From Armatimonadota bacterium (GTDB lineage: Bacteria; Armatimonadota; Fimbriimonadia; Fimbriimonadales; Fimbriimonadaceae), in assembly GCA_017303935.1 (NCBI GenBank), contig JAFLBD010000001.1:868001-932000 (forward strand): a stretch of DNA of 64,000 nucleotides. The letters are read 5' to 3'. Below are positions 24,827 through 32,650 of the stretch, piece after piece; position 1 is the first letter of the stretch, and the number at the start of each line of letters is the position of its first letter. A program made the position numbers and the translations under genes. The notes under the pieces are model-generated. The model made no database searches. It saw only the letters and a program-made list of their open reading frames with translations, and had not been told where the DNA came from.

Positions 24827-25054
24827 TCAACTCTCTGACAAGTATCCGAGCTTCTGCTGAATCCATCGATCGAGTTCGGAGCGTGAGATTCTTCGAAGGC
24901 GGCCTATTTTCAAGGTCCTCCATTCCCCCTCTTTAACGAGCGTGTAGGCGGTCGTTCGGCCTATTCCTAGCAGATGGGCTGCTTCTTCGATGGTGAGGAG
25001 CAGTTTTTCGTGATTTTCAATGATAGTTGGCAAGAAATTGGTTTTTGTTTGCAC
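24827..25054 (-). CDS. Excisionase-type (HTH_17/MerR-like) DNA-binding protein
   Basis: 75 aa from a GTG. The core LLTIEEAAHLLGIGRTTAYT followed by LVKEGEWRTLKIGRLRRISR and SELDRWIQQKL is the winged helix of the excisionase/HTH_17 family, which bends DNA at attachment sites or controls the promoters of integrative elements. It is divergent from another HTH gene across a 263-bp region with repeated CGGTCGTTTA motifs, a likely operator array. The integrase is 2.7 kb to the right. Confidence 0.85.
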   Translation of the reverse strand: MQTKTNFLPTIIENHEKLLLTIEEAAHLLGIGRTTAYTLVKEGEWRTLKIGRLRRISRSELDRWIQQKLGYLSES

Positions 25055-25317
25055 GGATCGTAAACGACCGCCGCAATATGAGGTCCAAATTTTCCATCAG
25101 GTGTTTTCAAATCTAAATCGACTTCGGTCGTTTATATAGGTCAAAAATATTCGTCGACGAACCACGTTGAACCTGAAGGGATGACTTTGGACACTGATCG
25201 CAATGAAAACTGCGTGAGATAATGGGCCATTTTGAGGCCTTGAAAACGGGGGTTTACCCCTTCATCCCGCTTGAAATAGGCACCTTGATCGAAAAGTAGT
25301 GTGGTCGTTTATTTAGC
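25055..25317. promoter_or_regulatory. Divergent control region with three CGGTCGTTTA-type repeats
   Basis: The 10-mer CGGTCGTTTA occurs inverted at 25061-25070, direct at 25125-25134 and, with one change (TGGTCGTTTA), at 25302-25311, just before the ATG at 25318. The first and last abut the two divergent HTH genes. The arrangement suits operators for one of those proteins; short direct repeats next to a RepA-like gene can also be replication iterons. Which of the two is not decided by sequence. No Shine-Dalgarno precedes the ATG at 25318. Confidence 0.5.
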
Positions 25318-25560
25318 ATGAGACAATTAAATAAATCTCTACGAACGACTTCGGACACTGGCAATCGAATCTCGTTGACACCAAAGGAGTTTGCGGAGCT
25401 AGCATGTCGACACATCGGTGAAGTTTATCGACTGATTGCTTCAAAGTCTGTTCTCACGGTTAAAGTTGGAGCAATCCACTTAATACCGATCAGCGAGATA
25501 GATCGAATCTTCTCGTCCCCAGCTTCGGGTTCCGACAATCAAGTGGAGGTTGGGCTATGA
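25318..25560 (+). CDS. Small HTH DNA-binding protein of the integrative module
   Basis: 80 aa. ISLTPKEFAELACRHIGEVY, RLIASKSVLTVKVGAIHLIP and ISEIDRIFSS follow the excisionase-like winged-helix plan (recognition helix, wing, closing helix). Its stop overlaps the ATG of the RepA-like gene (ATGA), so it is coupled to it. A small DNA-binding protein in front of a RepA-type ATPase is a common order in integrative elements and plasmids. No ribosome site is visible; the start lies 7 nt after a TCGTTTA repeat. Confidence 0.7.
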   Translation: MRQLNKSLRTTSDTGNRISLTPKEFAELACRHIGEVYRLIASKSVLTVKVGAIHLIPISEIDRIFSSPASGSDNQVEVGL

Positions 25561-26975
25561 GCGAGCACGAGGATTTCAACTCCGACCCACGAGATAAGGA
25601 ATGCATTCCACCAGAAGTGCCGGAAATCGCATATAGCGACCCCGGTTCAGATAACGACGTTGGCGACATTGCAGATCAACACTTGCAAGCTGTCGGACCA
25701 GAGTCACCAACGAAACCACATGGCGAAGGGACCATGGATGAGCGCGGTGGATATGAATACCTTAGAGATGTTGATGCCATTGTCGACCGCATGCTTGACG
25801 AGGGCCTGCAAGAGATGGAGCGCTATGCACAGCGCGACCTTCTGCCAGCGGCTGGGCTGCCACCATCGACGACGGTATGGCTCTGGGAAGGGTACATCAT
25901 GCGTGGCAAAGTGACAAACGTTGAAGCTAAGGGTGGGTCGGGTAAATCCCGGCTCATCCTGGGCATCGCTGCTGGGCTATCGCTAGGCGTGTGGCCGTTT
26001 ACTTCGGACTCGGCAACCTCAGTCACGTGCAAGCCTGGGAAAACCCTGATCCTCACATCAGAAGATACCCCTGAGGAAATCACCGACACGTTTAAGTAGG
26101 CTGGGGGCGATGTAAGCAAGTTGTTCTTCTACAATCCGAGAATTCCTGGAGCACTCGTGCTGGATGAGATGGGAATCGACCGGCTCCAGGAGTTGGTGGC
26201 GATGAACAACATCGACATGGTGGTTCTGGATCCCGTGCTCGAGTTCGTGCCCAAGACGCTGACCAGCCAGAACGACAACACGGCGATCACCAAGTTTCTC
26301 GCATCGTTGCGGAATGTGGCCGCATCGACCGGATGCGCCATTGTCTGCGTGAGGCACTTCTCCAAAGGCATGGCTGGCAAAGAAGTCCATGAGATGGCGG
26401 CCGGCGGCGAAGCGTGGCGCAATGGTGCCCGTGGCCAGTTCGTCCTCTTCGCACATCCCGAATGCCGCGCTGGATGGACGCAGGTCATGGCAGTGCCAGC
26501 AAGAAACACGATGCGGGCCCAGTATGGCAAGCCGTTCGGTATCGAGATCACAGAAGGGCGGCAAACCTTTGTTGCTCCACATGTGCTCAATGTCGAAGCG
26601 TATTGCGAGGCGTACGAGGCCCTAGCAAAGCATCTTGGGAAGGTCCATCTCGAAATACATGTCAAAGCACGTGGGCGCAGGCCAGCTCGCCAATTTGAGT
26701 GTGCGAAAGCAATAGCCGAGATATTGGAGAAGTGCCCTGGACGCAATATGAGCCAACTCAACATGCGCCAGATGTTAATCCACCAAGGATTCCAGCAATC
26801 GCTGATTTACCGTACTCGCAATTCAATGATCGTTGCTGGCATTCTAAAAGATACTGGCGTGGACTGGGCACTGACCGATAACTACGACCCGTTCGCCGAC
26901 GACGTGATTCCAGAAAATCCCCCGGGAATTGGCACTCAGTCGACGTTTACACATTACTGGCAGGACCAGGATTAA
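25557..26975 (+). pseudogene. RepA/AAA_25-type replication ATPase interrupted by one in-frame TAG
   Basis: One reading frame of 472 codons split by an amber codon at 26097-26099. Before it: an acidic N-terminal region and the P-loop VTNVEAKGGSGKSRLILGIA (about 120-135), then LILTSEDTPEEITDTFK. After it, in the same frame: AGGDVSKLFFYNPRIPG, a Walker-B-like strand IDMVVLDPVLEFVP, CAIVCVRHFSKGM and a C-terminal winged-helix-like part. In the family this join normally reads 'SEDTP...R...AAG.D', so only one residue is lost to the stop. All else is open, which means a very recent nonsense mutation, a base error, or read-through. The protein would be a hexameric helicase-type ATPase for element replication. 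Confidence 0.82.
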
Positions 26976-27313
26976 TGATTCAGATCTCACTATGGACTAT
27001 TTTGAATTTTAGGAATGACGCTAAGCCTGACCACGATTTTGAACCTAACCAGAGTACCGATTGAACCTATTCCTATAATTACTTAATTTTAGGAATTTAT
27101 AGGAAAACTTGAGAAACCTTGAGAATGGCCTTCTCTATACTCCCTGGATGGGGGGTAGGGGGGGGGCCTACCTTAACCTTGTCCAGGTTAGCGGCCCTGG
27201 ACCTGGCTACATGACCAAAAGTCCGCGCAATTGCAGAAATGAACTACTACTAATCGAACATGAGGAATCTCGCAGGCAATAGGGACGCAAGTCTGGTCAT
27301 CCGCACTTACAGA

Positions 27314-27430
27314 TCGGAGTCATGTGCTCACATGAAGTTGACCTATCAAACCCAGCTACGGCTCGGAGTCATGTGCTCTCATAGGCAGGGTACAGATACG
27401 CAGTTCTACGGATTGGTTCCTTGTGCTCTC
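27314..27430 (+). repeat. Imperfect 49-50-bp tandem repeat, about three copies
   Basis: TCGGAGTCATGTGCTC occurs exactly at 27314-27329 and 27363-27378, each preceded by a similar TAC(A)G-type stretch; a weaker third copy (GGTTCCTTGTGCTCTCTTT) follows about 50 bp later. The copies lie in a region with no supported gene. Confidence 0.55.
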
Positions 27431-27468
27431 TTTGGTCCGTCCAATCGCACTTGTTTTGGATTTGATAG

Positions 27469-27759
27469 ATGACCCTCCGAGACAAAGTTGCCACTGTTGA
27501 TATGGTCGACCAGGATAGTGTGTTCAATTGCTACGTCCAGCTCAAGAAGCCACTTGCAGTCAAGAACGCAAGACTTGCGCTAATCAGCCAAGCATGGAGT
27601 CGTTTGATGGCCGCATCTATTAGGCAATCCGAATCGATAAAAGCGCTCCATTATAGCGGATCTTTCGGGGCAATATCGCCATCTTGCAGGTTTACGATTA
27701 ACGCTCGTCGAACTGAGCTCGCAATGAAAACCGTAGTTCGTTTAGTGACTGAGTACTGA
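27469..27759 (+). CDS. Possible small protein, 96 aa
   Basis: A frame starting MTLRDKVATVDMVDQDSVFN with GGA 8 nt upstream. The peptide is moderately hydrophilic with a plausible helix (KNARLALISQAWSRLMAASI) but matches no family I know and runs toward the integrase end (convergent). It may be an accessory gene or a chance frame. Confidence 0.3.
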   Translation: MTLRDKVATVDMVDQDSVFNCYVQLKKPLAVKNARLALISQAWSRLMAASIRQSESIKALHYSGSFGAISPSCRFTINARRTELAMKTVVRLVTEY

Positions 27760-27777
27760 CAAGGTAGCGCCGAGGCA

Positions 27778-28938
27778 CTAATCTAAGGAACCTGAATCGA
27801 GGACCCGCTCTAGCACCGATGTTGCTTTACGCTGTGCCTCCGAAACTCCGTGAGCGTAAAGGTTAGCGGTCAAGCTAATCTGACTGTGCCCAAGTTGTTT
27901 CATCACTTGATGAAGCTCCACCCCTCCAGCGACCATGAGCGTTGCCGCAGTATGTCTTAGCTTATGGAAACTCATCGGAGGTAATCCTGCCGATTTTAGG
28001 ACGGATTTTAGGTGGACTTCAACGTTTTTGGGATCCAATGGTCTTCCTTTAGAATTGAGGAATATGTAGCCTTCTTCTGGGGCCCAACCGTTCAGTAATT
28101 GCTCGGCTTTCACGCTCTGAAGCGCTCTCTCACCGATTTCACCTAACGAGATTTCACGTCGGCTAGATTCGCTCTTAAGAGACTTTAGTATCAACTTTCC
28201 ATCAATTCGTTGTAGTTGGTTCCTAACCCGCACAGTTTTCGTGTTGAAGTCGATGTCGTCCCAAGTCAAGCCTGTCACCTCGCCGATTCGCAAACCAGTC
28301 ACAAGCGTAAACTCAAAGAGCGGACCAAGCCGATTCTGTTTTGCTGCGACTAGGAATTTCTTAGCAGCGCTCGGCCCAAGAAACCTTGTTTCAGACCTCT
28401 CGACCTTGGGGGTGCTCACCCTAGATGCAGGGTTTTGCTCAATCAGGCCCGTTTTCCAAGCCTGGGCAAGTGCTGCTCGGAGGGTCGCCCGCAGCCCTCG
28501 AATGAAATAAGCCGAAAGCCCCTCGGCCAGCTTCTCGTTCAAGAGCTTTTGAATCTGGTTGGGTGTTAGCTTGCGCACTGGGACTTTGCCGAGTGCAGGA
28601 ACAAGATGGAGCCTGCAGTACGCTTCGTAGTATCGATACGTTTTGGGCTCTCGGTGTGGAAGTACGTACTGGGAGAGCCAAACCTCAAGCCACTGCCCTA
28701 GAAGCATCTCCTTTGAGCTAGCGGAGATCCGCCCTGTATCGACCTTTGACTTGTAATCCTGGACCAGTGCAAGGACAGCCGCCCTCGAAACTCCGTAGAA
28801 GCTCTTTCTGATCGGGTTGCCAGAGTCGTTGTAGCCAATGACGATCCGACTTTCCCACCTGCCGTCCGCTCTCTTTGCGATAGAGTATCCATCGGGTCGT
28901 CGGACACGCTTTCCATTCTGCTTCGTACCGTCACTCAC
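27778..28938 (-). CDS. int: Tyrosine site-specific integrase
   Basis: 386 aa, normal for phage/ICE-type integrases. N-terminal arm-binding domain (RRPDGYSIAKRADGRWESRI, about 12-50), core-binding SAM-like domain (EMLLGQWLEVWLSQY and on, about 78-170) and catalytic domain. Catalytic residues visible: Arg in TGLRIGEVTGLTW (about 216), His-x-x-Arg in SFHKLRHTAATLMV (about 322-327), His in LGHSQISLTANLYAHG (about 350) and the Tyr nucleophile 9-10 residues on. All are intact, so it should be active. It is transcribed away from a tRNA-Thr 3' fragment located 170 bp upstream of its start, the typical integrase-next-to-att layout. Confidence 0.95.
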   Translation of the reverse strand: MSDGTKQNGKRVRRPDGYSIAKRADGRWESRIVIGYNDSGNPIRKSFYGVSRAAVLALVQDYKSKVDTGRISASSKEMLLGQWLEVWLSQYVLPHREPKTYRYYEAYCRLHLVPALGKVPVRKLTPNQIQKLLNEKLAEGLSAYFIRGLRATLRAALAQAWKTGLIEQNPASRVSTPKVERSETRFLGPSAAKKFLVAAKQNRLGPLFEFTLVTGLRIGEVTGLTWDDIDFNTKTVRVRNQLQRIDGKLILKSLKSESSRREISLGEIGERALQSVKAEQLLNGWAPEEGYIFLNSKGRPLDPKNVEVHLKSVLKSAGLPPMSFHKLRHTAATLMVAGGVELHQVMKQLGHSQISLTANLYAHGVSEAQRKATSVLERVLDSGSLD

Positions 28939-29110
28939 AGTTCAATAGTACACTAAAATCCTGACGGCAGAGATGCAGAATTTGACGGCAGAGATGACGG
29001 CAGAGCGTGCGAACTTTGGCGTACAAATCCGGACATGCATGTATGCTTTGAACTCAAATCGGCCTTCATATCGAGACGATTCCTAGGTTCAAAACAAGAA
29101 CATCGTCTAA

Positions 29111-29155
29111 TTTGTAAACAGCGGGTCGCGGGTTCGAATCCTGTTTCCGGCTCCA
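29111..29155 (+). tRNA. 3' fragment of tRNA-Thr(UGU), attachment site of the island
   Basis: Reading TTTGTAA (anticodon loop with UGU), ACAGC (3' anticodon stem), variable loop, T-arm GCGGG-TTCGAAT-CCTGT, acceptor strand TTCCGGC, discriminator T and encoded CCA (29153-29155). The 5' half is missing: no GCCGGAA acceptor strand, D-arm or 5' anticodon strand occurs in the preceding 40 nt. Such a half-gene beside an integrase is the duplicate att site left when an element inserts into the 3' half of a tRNA gene. The complete tRNA should lie at the other end, not in this window. Confidence 0.75.
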
Positions 29156-29186
29156 TTCCCTTTCGAGACCTCTCAAGGTTCTCAAA

Positions 29187-30467
29187 TCAGCCTTTGGCTT
29201 CGATCAACTTCTCGCTGACTGCAGAGTCCACTCCGCTCAGTCTGTGGCGCTGATTCCACACGATCAATGCGCCAATCAACACGATAAGGCCACCCAGCCG
29301 CATCGCCGTCGCCACCCCATATTGCTGCGCAACATATCCAAATAGCGGCAGGGCGATCGGACCGGCTCCACTCAGCGCCCAAATATGCATTGTTAGAACT
29401 CTTCCCCTCAGCCGATCTGGCGAGAGAATCTGAAATAGCGTATTCGTCGTGTTGAACTGCATGATCGCCGACATCCCACATAAGCCAAGCGAGATGAGAG
29501 CGACCGTGTAGTTGTGTACGGTGCTTGCGGAGATCAACGCGATACCAAAGGTCAGCATCGCCGCTTTGACGACAAATCCTTTGATCGGTCGGTTGGAAAA
29601 CGTGATCAATGTCGTCAATCCAATCATCGCTCCGATTCCGATTGCCGTGTAGAGGTTGCCTAGACCGGATTCTTTGAGCCGGAGAACGTCTTTTGCAAAC
29701 GCGGGGAGCAGTGGCAAATAGGCCAATCCGAAAACGGACAACGTGCACTCCATCAGCCAAAGTGTTCGCAATTGAGTGTTCTTCCATGTGTACCGAAACC
29801 CCTCAATGAACAGGTCGATCACGGGCTCGGTTCGCGGTTTAAAGCTGCTCAGGTTTGCCTTGATAGCGATGACGGCGAAAACAAGCGCCATGTACGAAAG
29901 TCCATTGACCACATAACACGCTTGGGCACCGATCCGCTGGAGCAATATTCCGCCAATCGCCGGGCCGATGATTCGAGCCATGTTAAAGGTCATGGCCTGC
30001 ATCGGCACTGCCGCGGAAAGGTGTTCGCTCGGGACAATATTGGAAACCAACGACTGACGGCACGGCATCTCGAAAGTGCTCGCGATGCCGTTGACTGTGG
30101 CGATGACCAGGATGTGCCAATACTGGATGAAACCGAAATAAACCGCGCTGGCAATAAACAGTGCGTTGAATCCAAATATCAGTTGGGAGATGATCAGGAC
30201 TTTGCGCCGGTCCAGGTTATCGGTCAATGAACCGGCAAACGGTCCAAGAATCGAGACTGGCAACATCGAACAGAAGCTCACCATAGCGAGCTTGGCGCGG
30301 TCGTGTGTGAGCTCGTAGACGAAATAGCCTTGGGCGACGGTTTGGACCCAAGTGCCGACAAAAGAAAAAAATGCGCCGATCCAAAACAATCGGAAATCGG
30401 CAATTCGGAAGGGGGCGAGTTGCTGGGAAGATTTTATTCGCTCAAATCTTCCCGCAACGTGTCGCAT
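29187..30467 (-). CDS. MFS transporter (MFS_3/EntS-like)
   Basis: 426 aa with about 12 hydrophobic helices. The loop after helix 2 carries the MFS motif A (GSLTDNLDRRKVLI, about 80-93), and MTFNMARIIGPAIGGILLQR (about 160) is the motif seen in the MFS_3 exporters such as EntS. It opens with FRIADFRLFWIGAFFSFVGT, typical of this group. Transport by proton antiport is expected; the substrate cannot be told. First gene of the backbone to the right of the island boundary, ending 31 bp from the tRNA fragment; divergent from the WaaA-like gene. Confidence 0.9.
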   Translation of the reverse strand: MRHVAGRFERIKSSQQLAPFRIADFRLFWIGAFFSFVGTWVQTVAQGYFVYELTHDRAKLAMVSFCSMLPVSILGPFAGSLTDNLDRRKVLIISQLIFGFNALFIASAVYFGFIQYWHILVIATVNGIASTFEMPCRQSLVSNIVPSEHLSAAVPMQAMTFNMARIIGPAIGGILLQRIGAQACYVVNGLSYMALVFAVIAIKANLSSFKPRTEPVIDLFIEGFRYTWKNTQLRTLWLMECTLSVFGLAYLPLLPAFAKDVLRLKESGLGNLYTAIGIGAMIGLTTLITFSNRPIKGFVVKAAMLTFGIALISASTVHNYTVALISLGLCGMSAIMQFNTTNTLFQILSPDRLRGRVLTMHIWALSGAGPIALPLFGYVAQQYGVATAMRLGGLIVLIGALIVWNQRHRLSGVDSAVSEKLIEAKG

Positions 30468-30558
30468 ATACTAAAGACTACTGAATTTTGACGGAGTTTG
30501 TTTGCGCGGATAAGTCCAATGCACCAATCTTCAGCGTCATAATTGTCGGCAGAAACTC

Positions 30559-31944
30559 GTGAAAGAGTATCGAAACCGCTTTTTTGTTGGCACCCAAACA
30601 GCGTCTATCCAGCAGGTCGGATCAGTCGCAAATTTGCGGTCTGTCCCAAAGCCAACCCTTGGCCTAGTTCTTTACTGGCTGGGCGGGTATCTGATCTATT
30701 CCCTCTTTCACATCGTTGCTTTCCCGCTGGTTTTGGTTCGATTTTTGGGTCGGATTCGGCATGGGAGGTATCGCGGCGTCATCTTTCGAAGGCTTCTTGG
30801 CGGAACAAAACCCCCGCGGGAGGGCGACTGGTCTTTGATCATCGCAACCAGCATGGGCGAGACTCGAACTGCGGTTCAAGCAGCCGATGAGATTTCAAGA
30901 GAGTGCTCGCCGGACGTTGCCGTCCTGACTCAGCTCCCCCGATTGCCGAACGCATTGCGAGCTAATGATTCGATCTATCCCATCGGTTATGCCCCGTTTA
31001 ACAGTCCATTCGCTGCGTTGTTGGCGTTGTGGCAATGGCGACCGAAGCAGATCCTGTTCGTGGAATTCAGTGGGAACTATCACCTAGCTTTCGCCGCGAA
31101 GATCTTGCGAATTCCAACCGCTCTGATCAACGTCAACCTGCCAGAAGATCGCAAAGTCCGGCTCTTGCGAAAGCCTCTGGGCAAGTGGCAGTTCAGCTTT
31201 GTCGATACATTCTTTGTTCAGGCGAGTTGCCACGCCAGGCGTCTTGAGCAACTGGATGTTCATCCAGACAGAATCTATGTTTCTGGAATTTCGCTTGGTG
31301 CATTCGAGAGCCCGGTTGCAGGCAGTTCGGCGGCCAAGAGTAAATGGCAGTCGCTGCTACAGATTCCCGATGGAACGCACGTCGTTCTCGCCGGATCGAC
31401 TTACCACGACGAGGAACTGGAACTCATCGCGGCGATGAAAATCTTGTGGGAGCACCATCCCGACGCAGTTTTGATTCTAGCTCCAAGGCAATTGGGCCGT
31501 CGCGGTGGGGCCGATTCAGCACTTCTTGAAGCCAAGATCGACTTTGATCGAAGGTCGCAGTTAGACCGATTTGAACGTGCTGCGCCTGTTATTTTGCTGG
31601 ATACGGTCGGTGAGTTGCGCGAGTTGTATAGCATCGCCACGGTAGCGCACATAGGCGGAACATTGGTGGACGGCGTCGGCGGGCACACTCCGCTGGAAGC
31701 ACTCAGTAGCTTAGTTCCAATGACTCTTGGCCCCTATTTCAGGCAGCAAGAAGCCGCTGTTCAGTTGGTAAGCGACTCAGGAGTTGCGGAAATCTGCGCG
31801 AACGCATCCCAACTGGCAGCAGTCTGGAATTACGCCATCGAGCATCCTGAATTGAAGTCAACCATTCTTGAATTGGCGCAACGGGCGGCGCAATCAAGAA
31901 ATGCTGTTTTTGCAGACCTTTACCGGTTGCTTACTTCGGCTTGA
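30559..31944 (+). CDS. waaA: WaaA/KdtA-like 3-deoxy-manno-octulosonic acid transferase (GT30)
   Basis: 461 aa. N-terminal membrane-associated helix (VLYWLGGYLIYSLFHIVAF), then GT-B halves. ATSMGETRTAVQAA corresponds to the family's S-x-GE acceptor-domain motif with the catalytic Glu. In the second half, LAGSTYHDEELELIAAMKIL matches the GST-H-x-GEE element (here H-D-E-E), and LLDTVGELRELYSIATVAHI, GGTLVDGVGGHTPLEAL is the highly conserved donor-binding region. KdtA adds Kdo to lipid A precursors, so this suggests an LPS-like outer membrane. The HDEE variant and low overall conservation leave room for a related sugar transferase. Start is GTG without clear ribosome site; a later start is possible. 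Its last 14 nt overlap the convergent gene. Confidence 0.8.
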   Translation: MKEYRNRFFVGTQTASIQQVGSVANLRSVPKPTLGLVLYWLGGYLIYSLFHIVAFPLVLVRFLGRIRHGRYRGVIFRRLLGGTKPPREGDWSLIIATSMGETRTAVQAADEISRECSPDVAVLTQLPRLPNALRANDSIYPIGYAPFNSPFAALLALWQWRPKQILFVEFSGNYHLAFAAKILRIPTALINVNLPEDRKVRLLRKPLGKWQFSFVDTFFVQASCHARRLEQLDVHPDRIYVSGISLGAFESPVAGSSAAKSKWQSLLQIPDGTHVVLAGSTYHDEELELIAAMKILWEHHPDAVLILAPRQLGRRGGADSALLEAKIDFDRRSQLDRFERAAPVILLDTVGELRELYSIATVAHIGGTLVDGVGGHTPLEALSSLVPMTLGPYFRQQEAAVQLVSDSGVAEICANASQLAAVWNYAIEHPELKSTILELAQRAAQSRNAVFADLYRLLTSA

Positions 31945-32635
31945 AAGGCTTGCCAAGCAAACTGTCCCAAACCTGCTGTTGACCAGGCGTCATGACCTTG
32001 ACGATCGCGTTACGCGCATCGGTCTCCACCTTGTCGATTTGAGGTTGTACGCGCTTCATTTCGGCTCGGAGTTTTGCTTCAATCTCCTTTGCGAGTTTCT
32101 GCTTTTCGGCATCGGTCTTCGGCTTTTTGTCCTTGTATTGAGCTTCGATGCGCTCGACAGCTTTTCGCCGGATGTCAACCGACTTTTGCAGCGCCGATTG
32201 AAGCAGATTTCGAATTTTTGAAACTTGCGAGCTACTGAGGCCAACTCGCTTTGCGACGCGGTCATCGGCGAGCGATTGAAGGCCGTTAACTTGTAAGGTG
32301 ATCTCTCTAAGTCGCAGAATTTGACTTGCGGACAGCGCATTCAAAACGCCATTGCGCATCTTCTCGATTTCCGAATCAAGTTGCTTCTGCTCGGATTCGG
32401 ACGCCTTTTGACCTTTGCGCGCCTTTTCTTCAATCCTGGCGGCAATTGCGTTGTAATTCTTGGCTGCAGCGTTCATTTTATCGCGTTGGGCCTGGGTGAC
32501 TTTCAGCTCAGCCTTGACTTCGTTGGTCATCAATAGCCGAACATCCGCGACATATCGGTCGAATGTCTCTTCGGCATGTGCAGAAGCGCACACGAGCGTC
32601 AGCAGCGCGATGTTCCAAGCTTGAAAAGTCTTCAT
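31931..32635 (-). CDS. Exported coiled-coil protein, Spy/CpxP-like
   Basis: 234 aa with a signal peptide (NIALLTLVCASAHA, cleavage after about 21). The mature part is nearly all charged helix with LKVTQAQRDKMNAAAKNY, IEKMRNGVLNALSASQ, VGLSSSQVSKIRNLLQ and VMTPGQQQVWDSLLGK, i.e. repeated L-x-x-x-Q elements like the LTxxQ motifs of Spy/CpxP periplasmic chaperones. It lies 15 nt below dnaE on the same strand and overlaps waaA's end by 14 nt tail-to-tail. Likely a periplasmic helper; exact role unknown. Confidence 0.7.
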   Translation of the reverse strand: MKTFQAWNIALLTLVCASAHAEETFDRYVADVRLLMTNEVKAELKVTQAQRDKMNAAAKNYNAIAARIEEKARKGQKASESEQKQLDSEIEKMRNGVLNALSASQILRLREITLQVNGLQSLADDRVAKRVGLSSSQVSKIRNLLQSALQKSVDIRRKAVERIEAQYKDKKPKTDAEKQKLAKEIEAKLRAEMKRVQPQIDKVETDARNAIVKVMTPGQQQVWDSLLGKPFKPK

Positions 32636-32650
32636 AAAAGTTACTGAAAA

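Larger units (their letters stand above)
26976..27777. other. Non-coding stretch of the integrative module with G-tract and short repeats
   Basis: About 800 bp without a firm gene. It includes a purine-rich G-tract around 27150-27170 (GGGGGGTAGGGGGGGGG), a repeated TTTTAGGAAT motif near 27010 and 27090, and the 49-bp-spaced repeats annotated separately. The G-run could form a quadruplex or mark an origin or transfer site; this is speculation. Confidence 0.4.

Noticed and set aside
29080-29155. A complete tRNA-Thr gene
   Set aside because: The 5' acceptor strand GCCGGAA, D-arm and 5' anticodon strand are absent from 29080-29110; only the 3' 45 nt fold correctly.
28953-29156. 67-codon minus frame starting MEPETGFEPATR
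   Set aside because: This peptide arises from reading the complement of a tRNA 3' end and is a well-known false gene; the DNA is the tRNA-Thr fragment.
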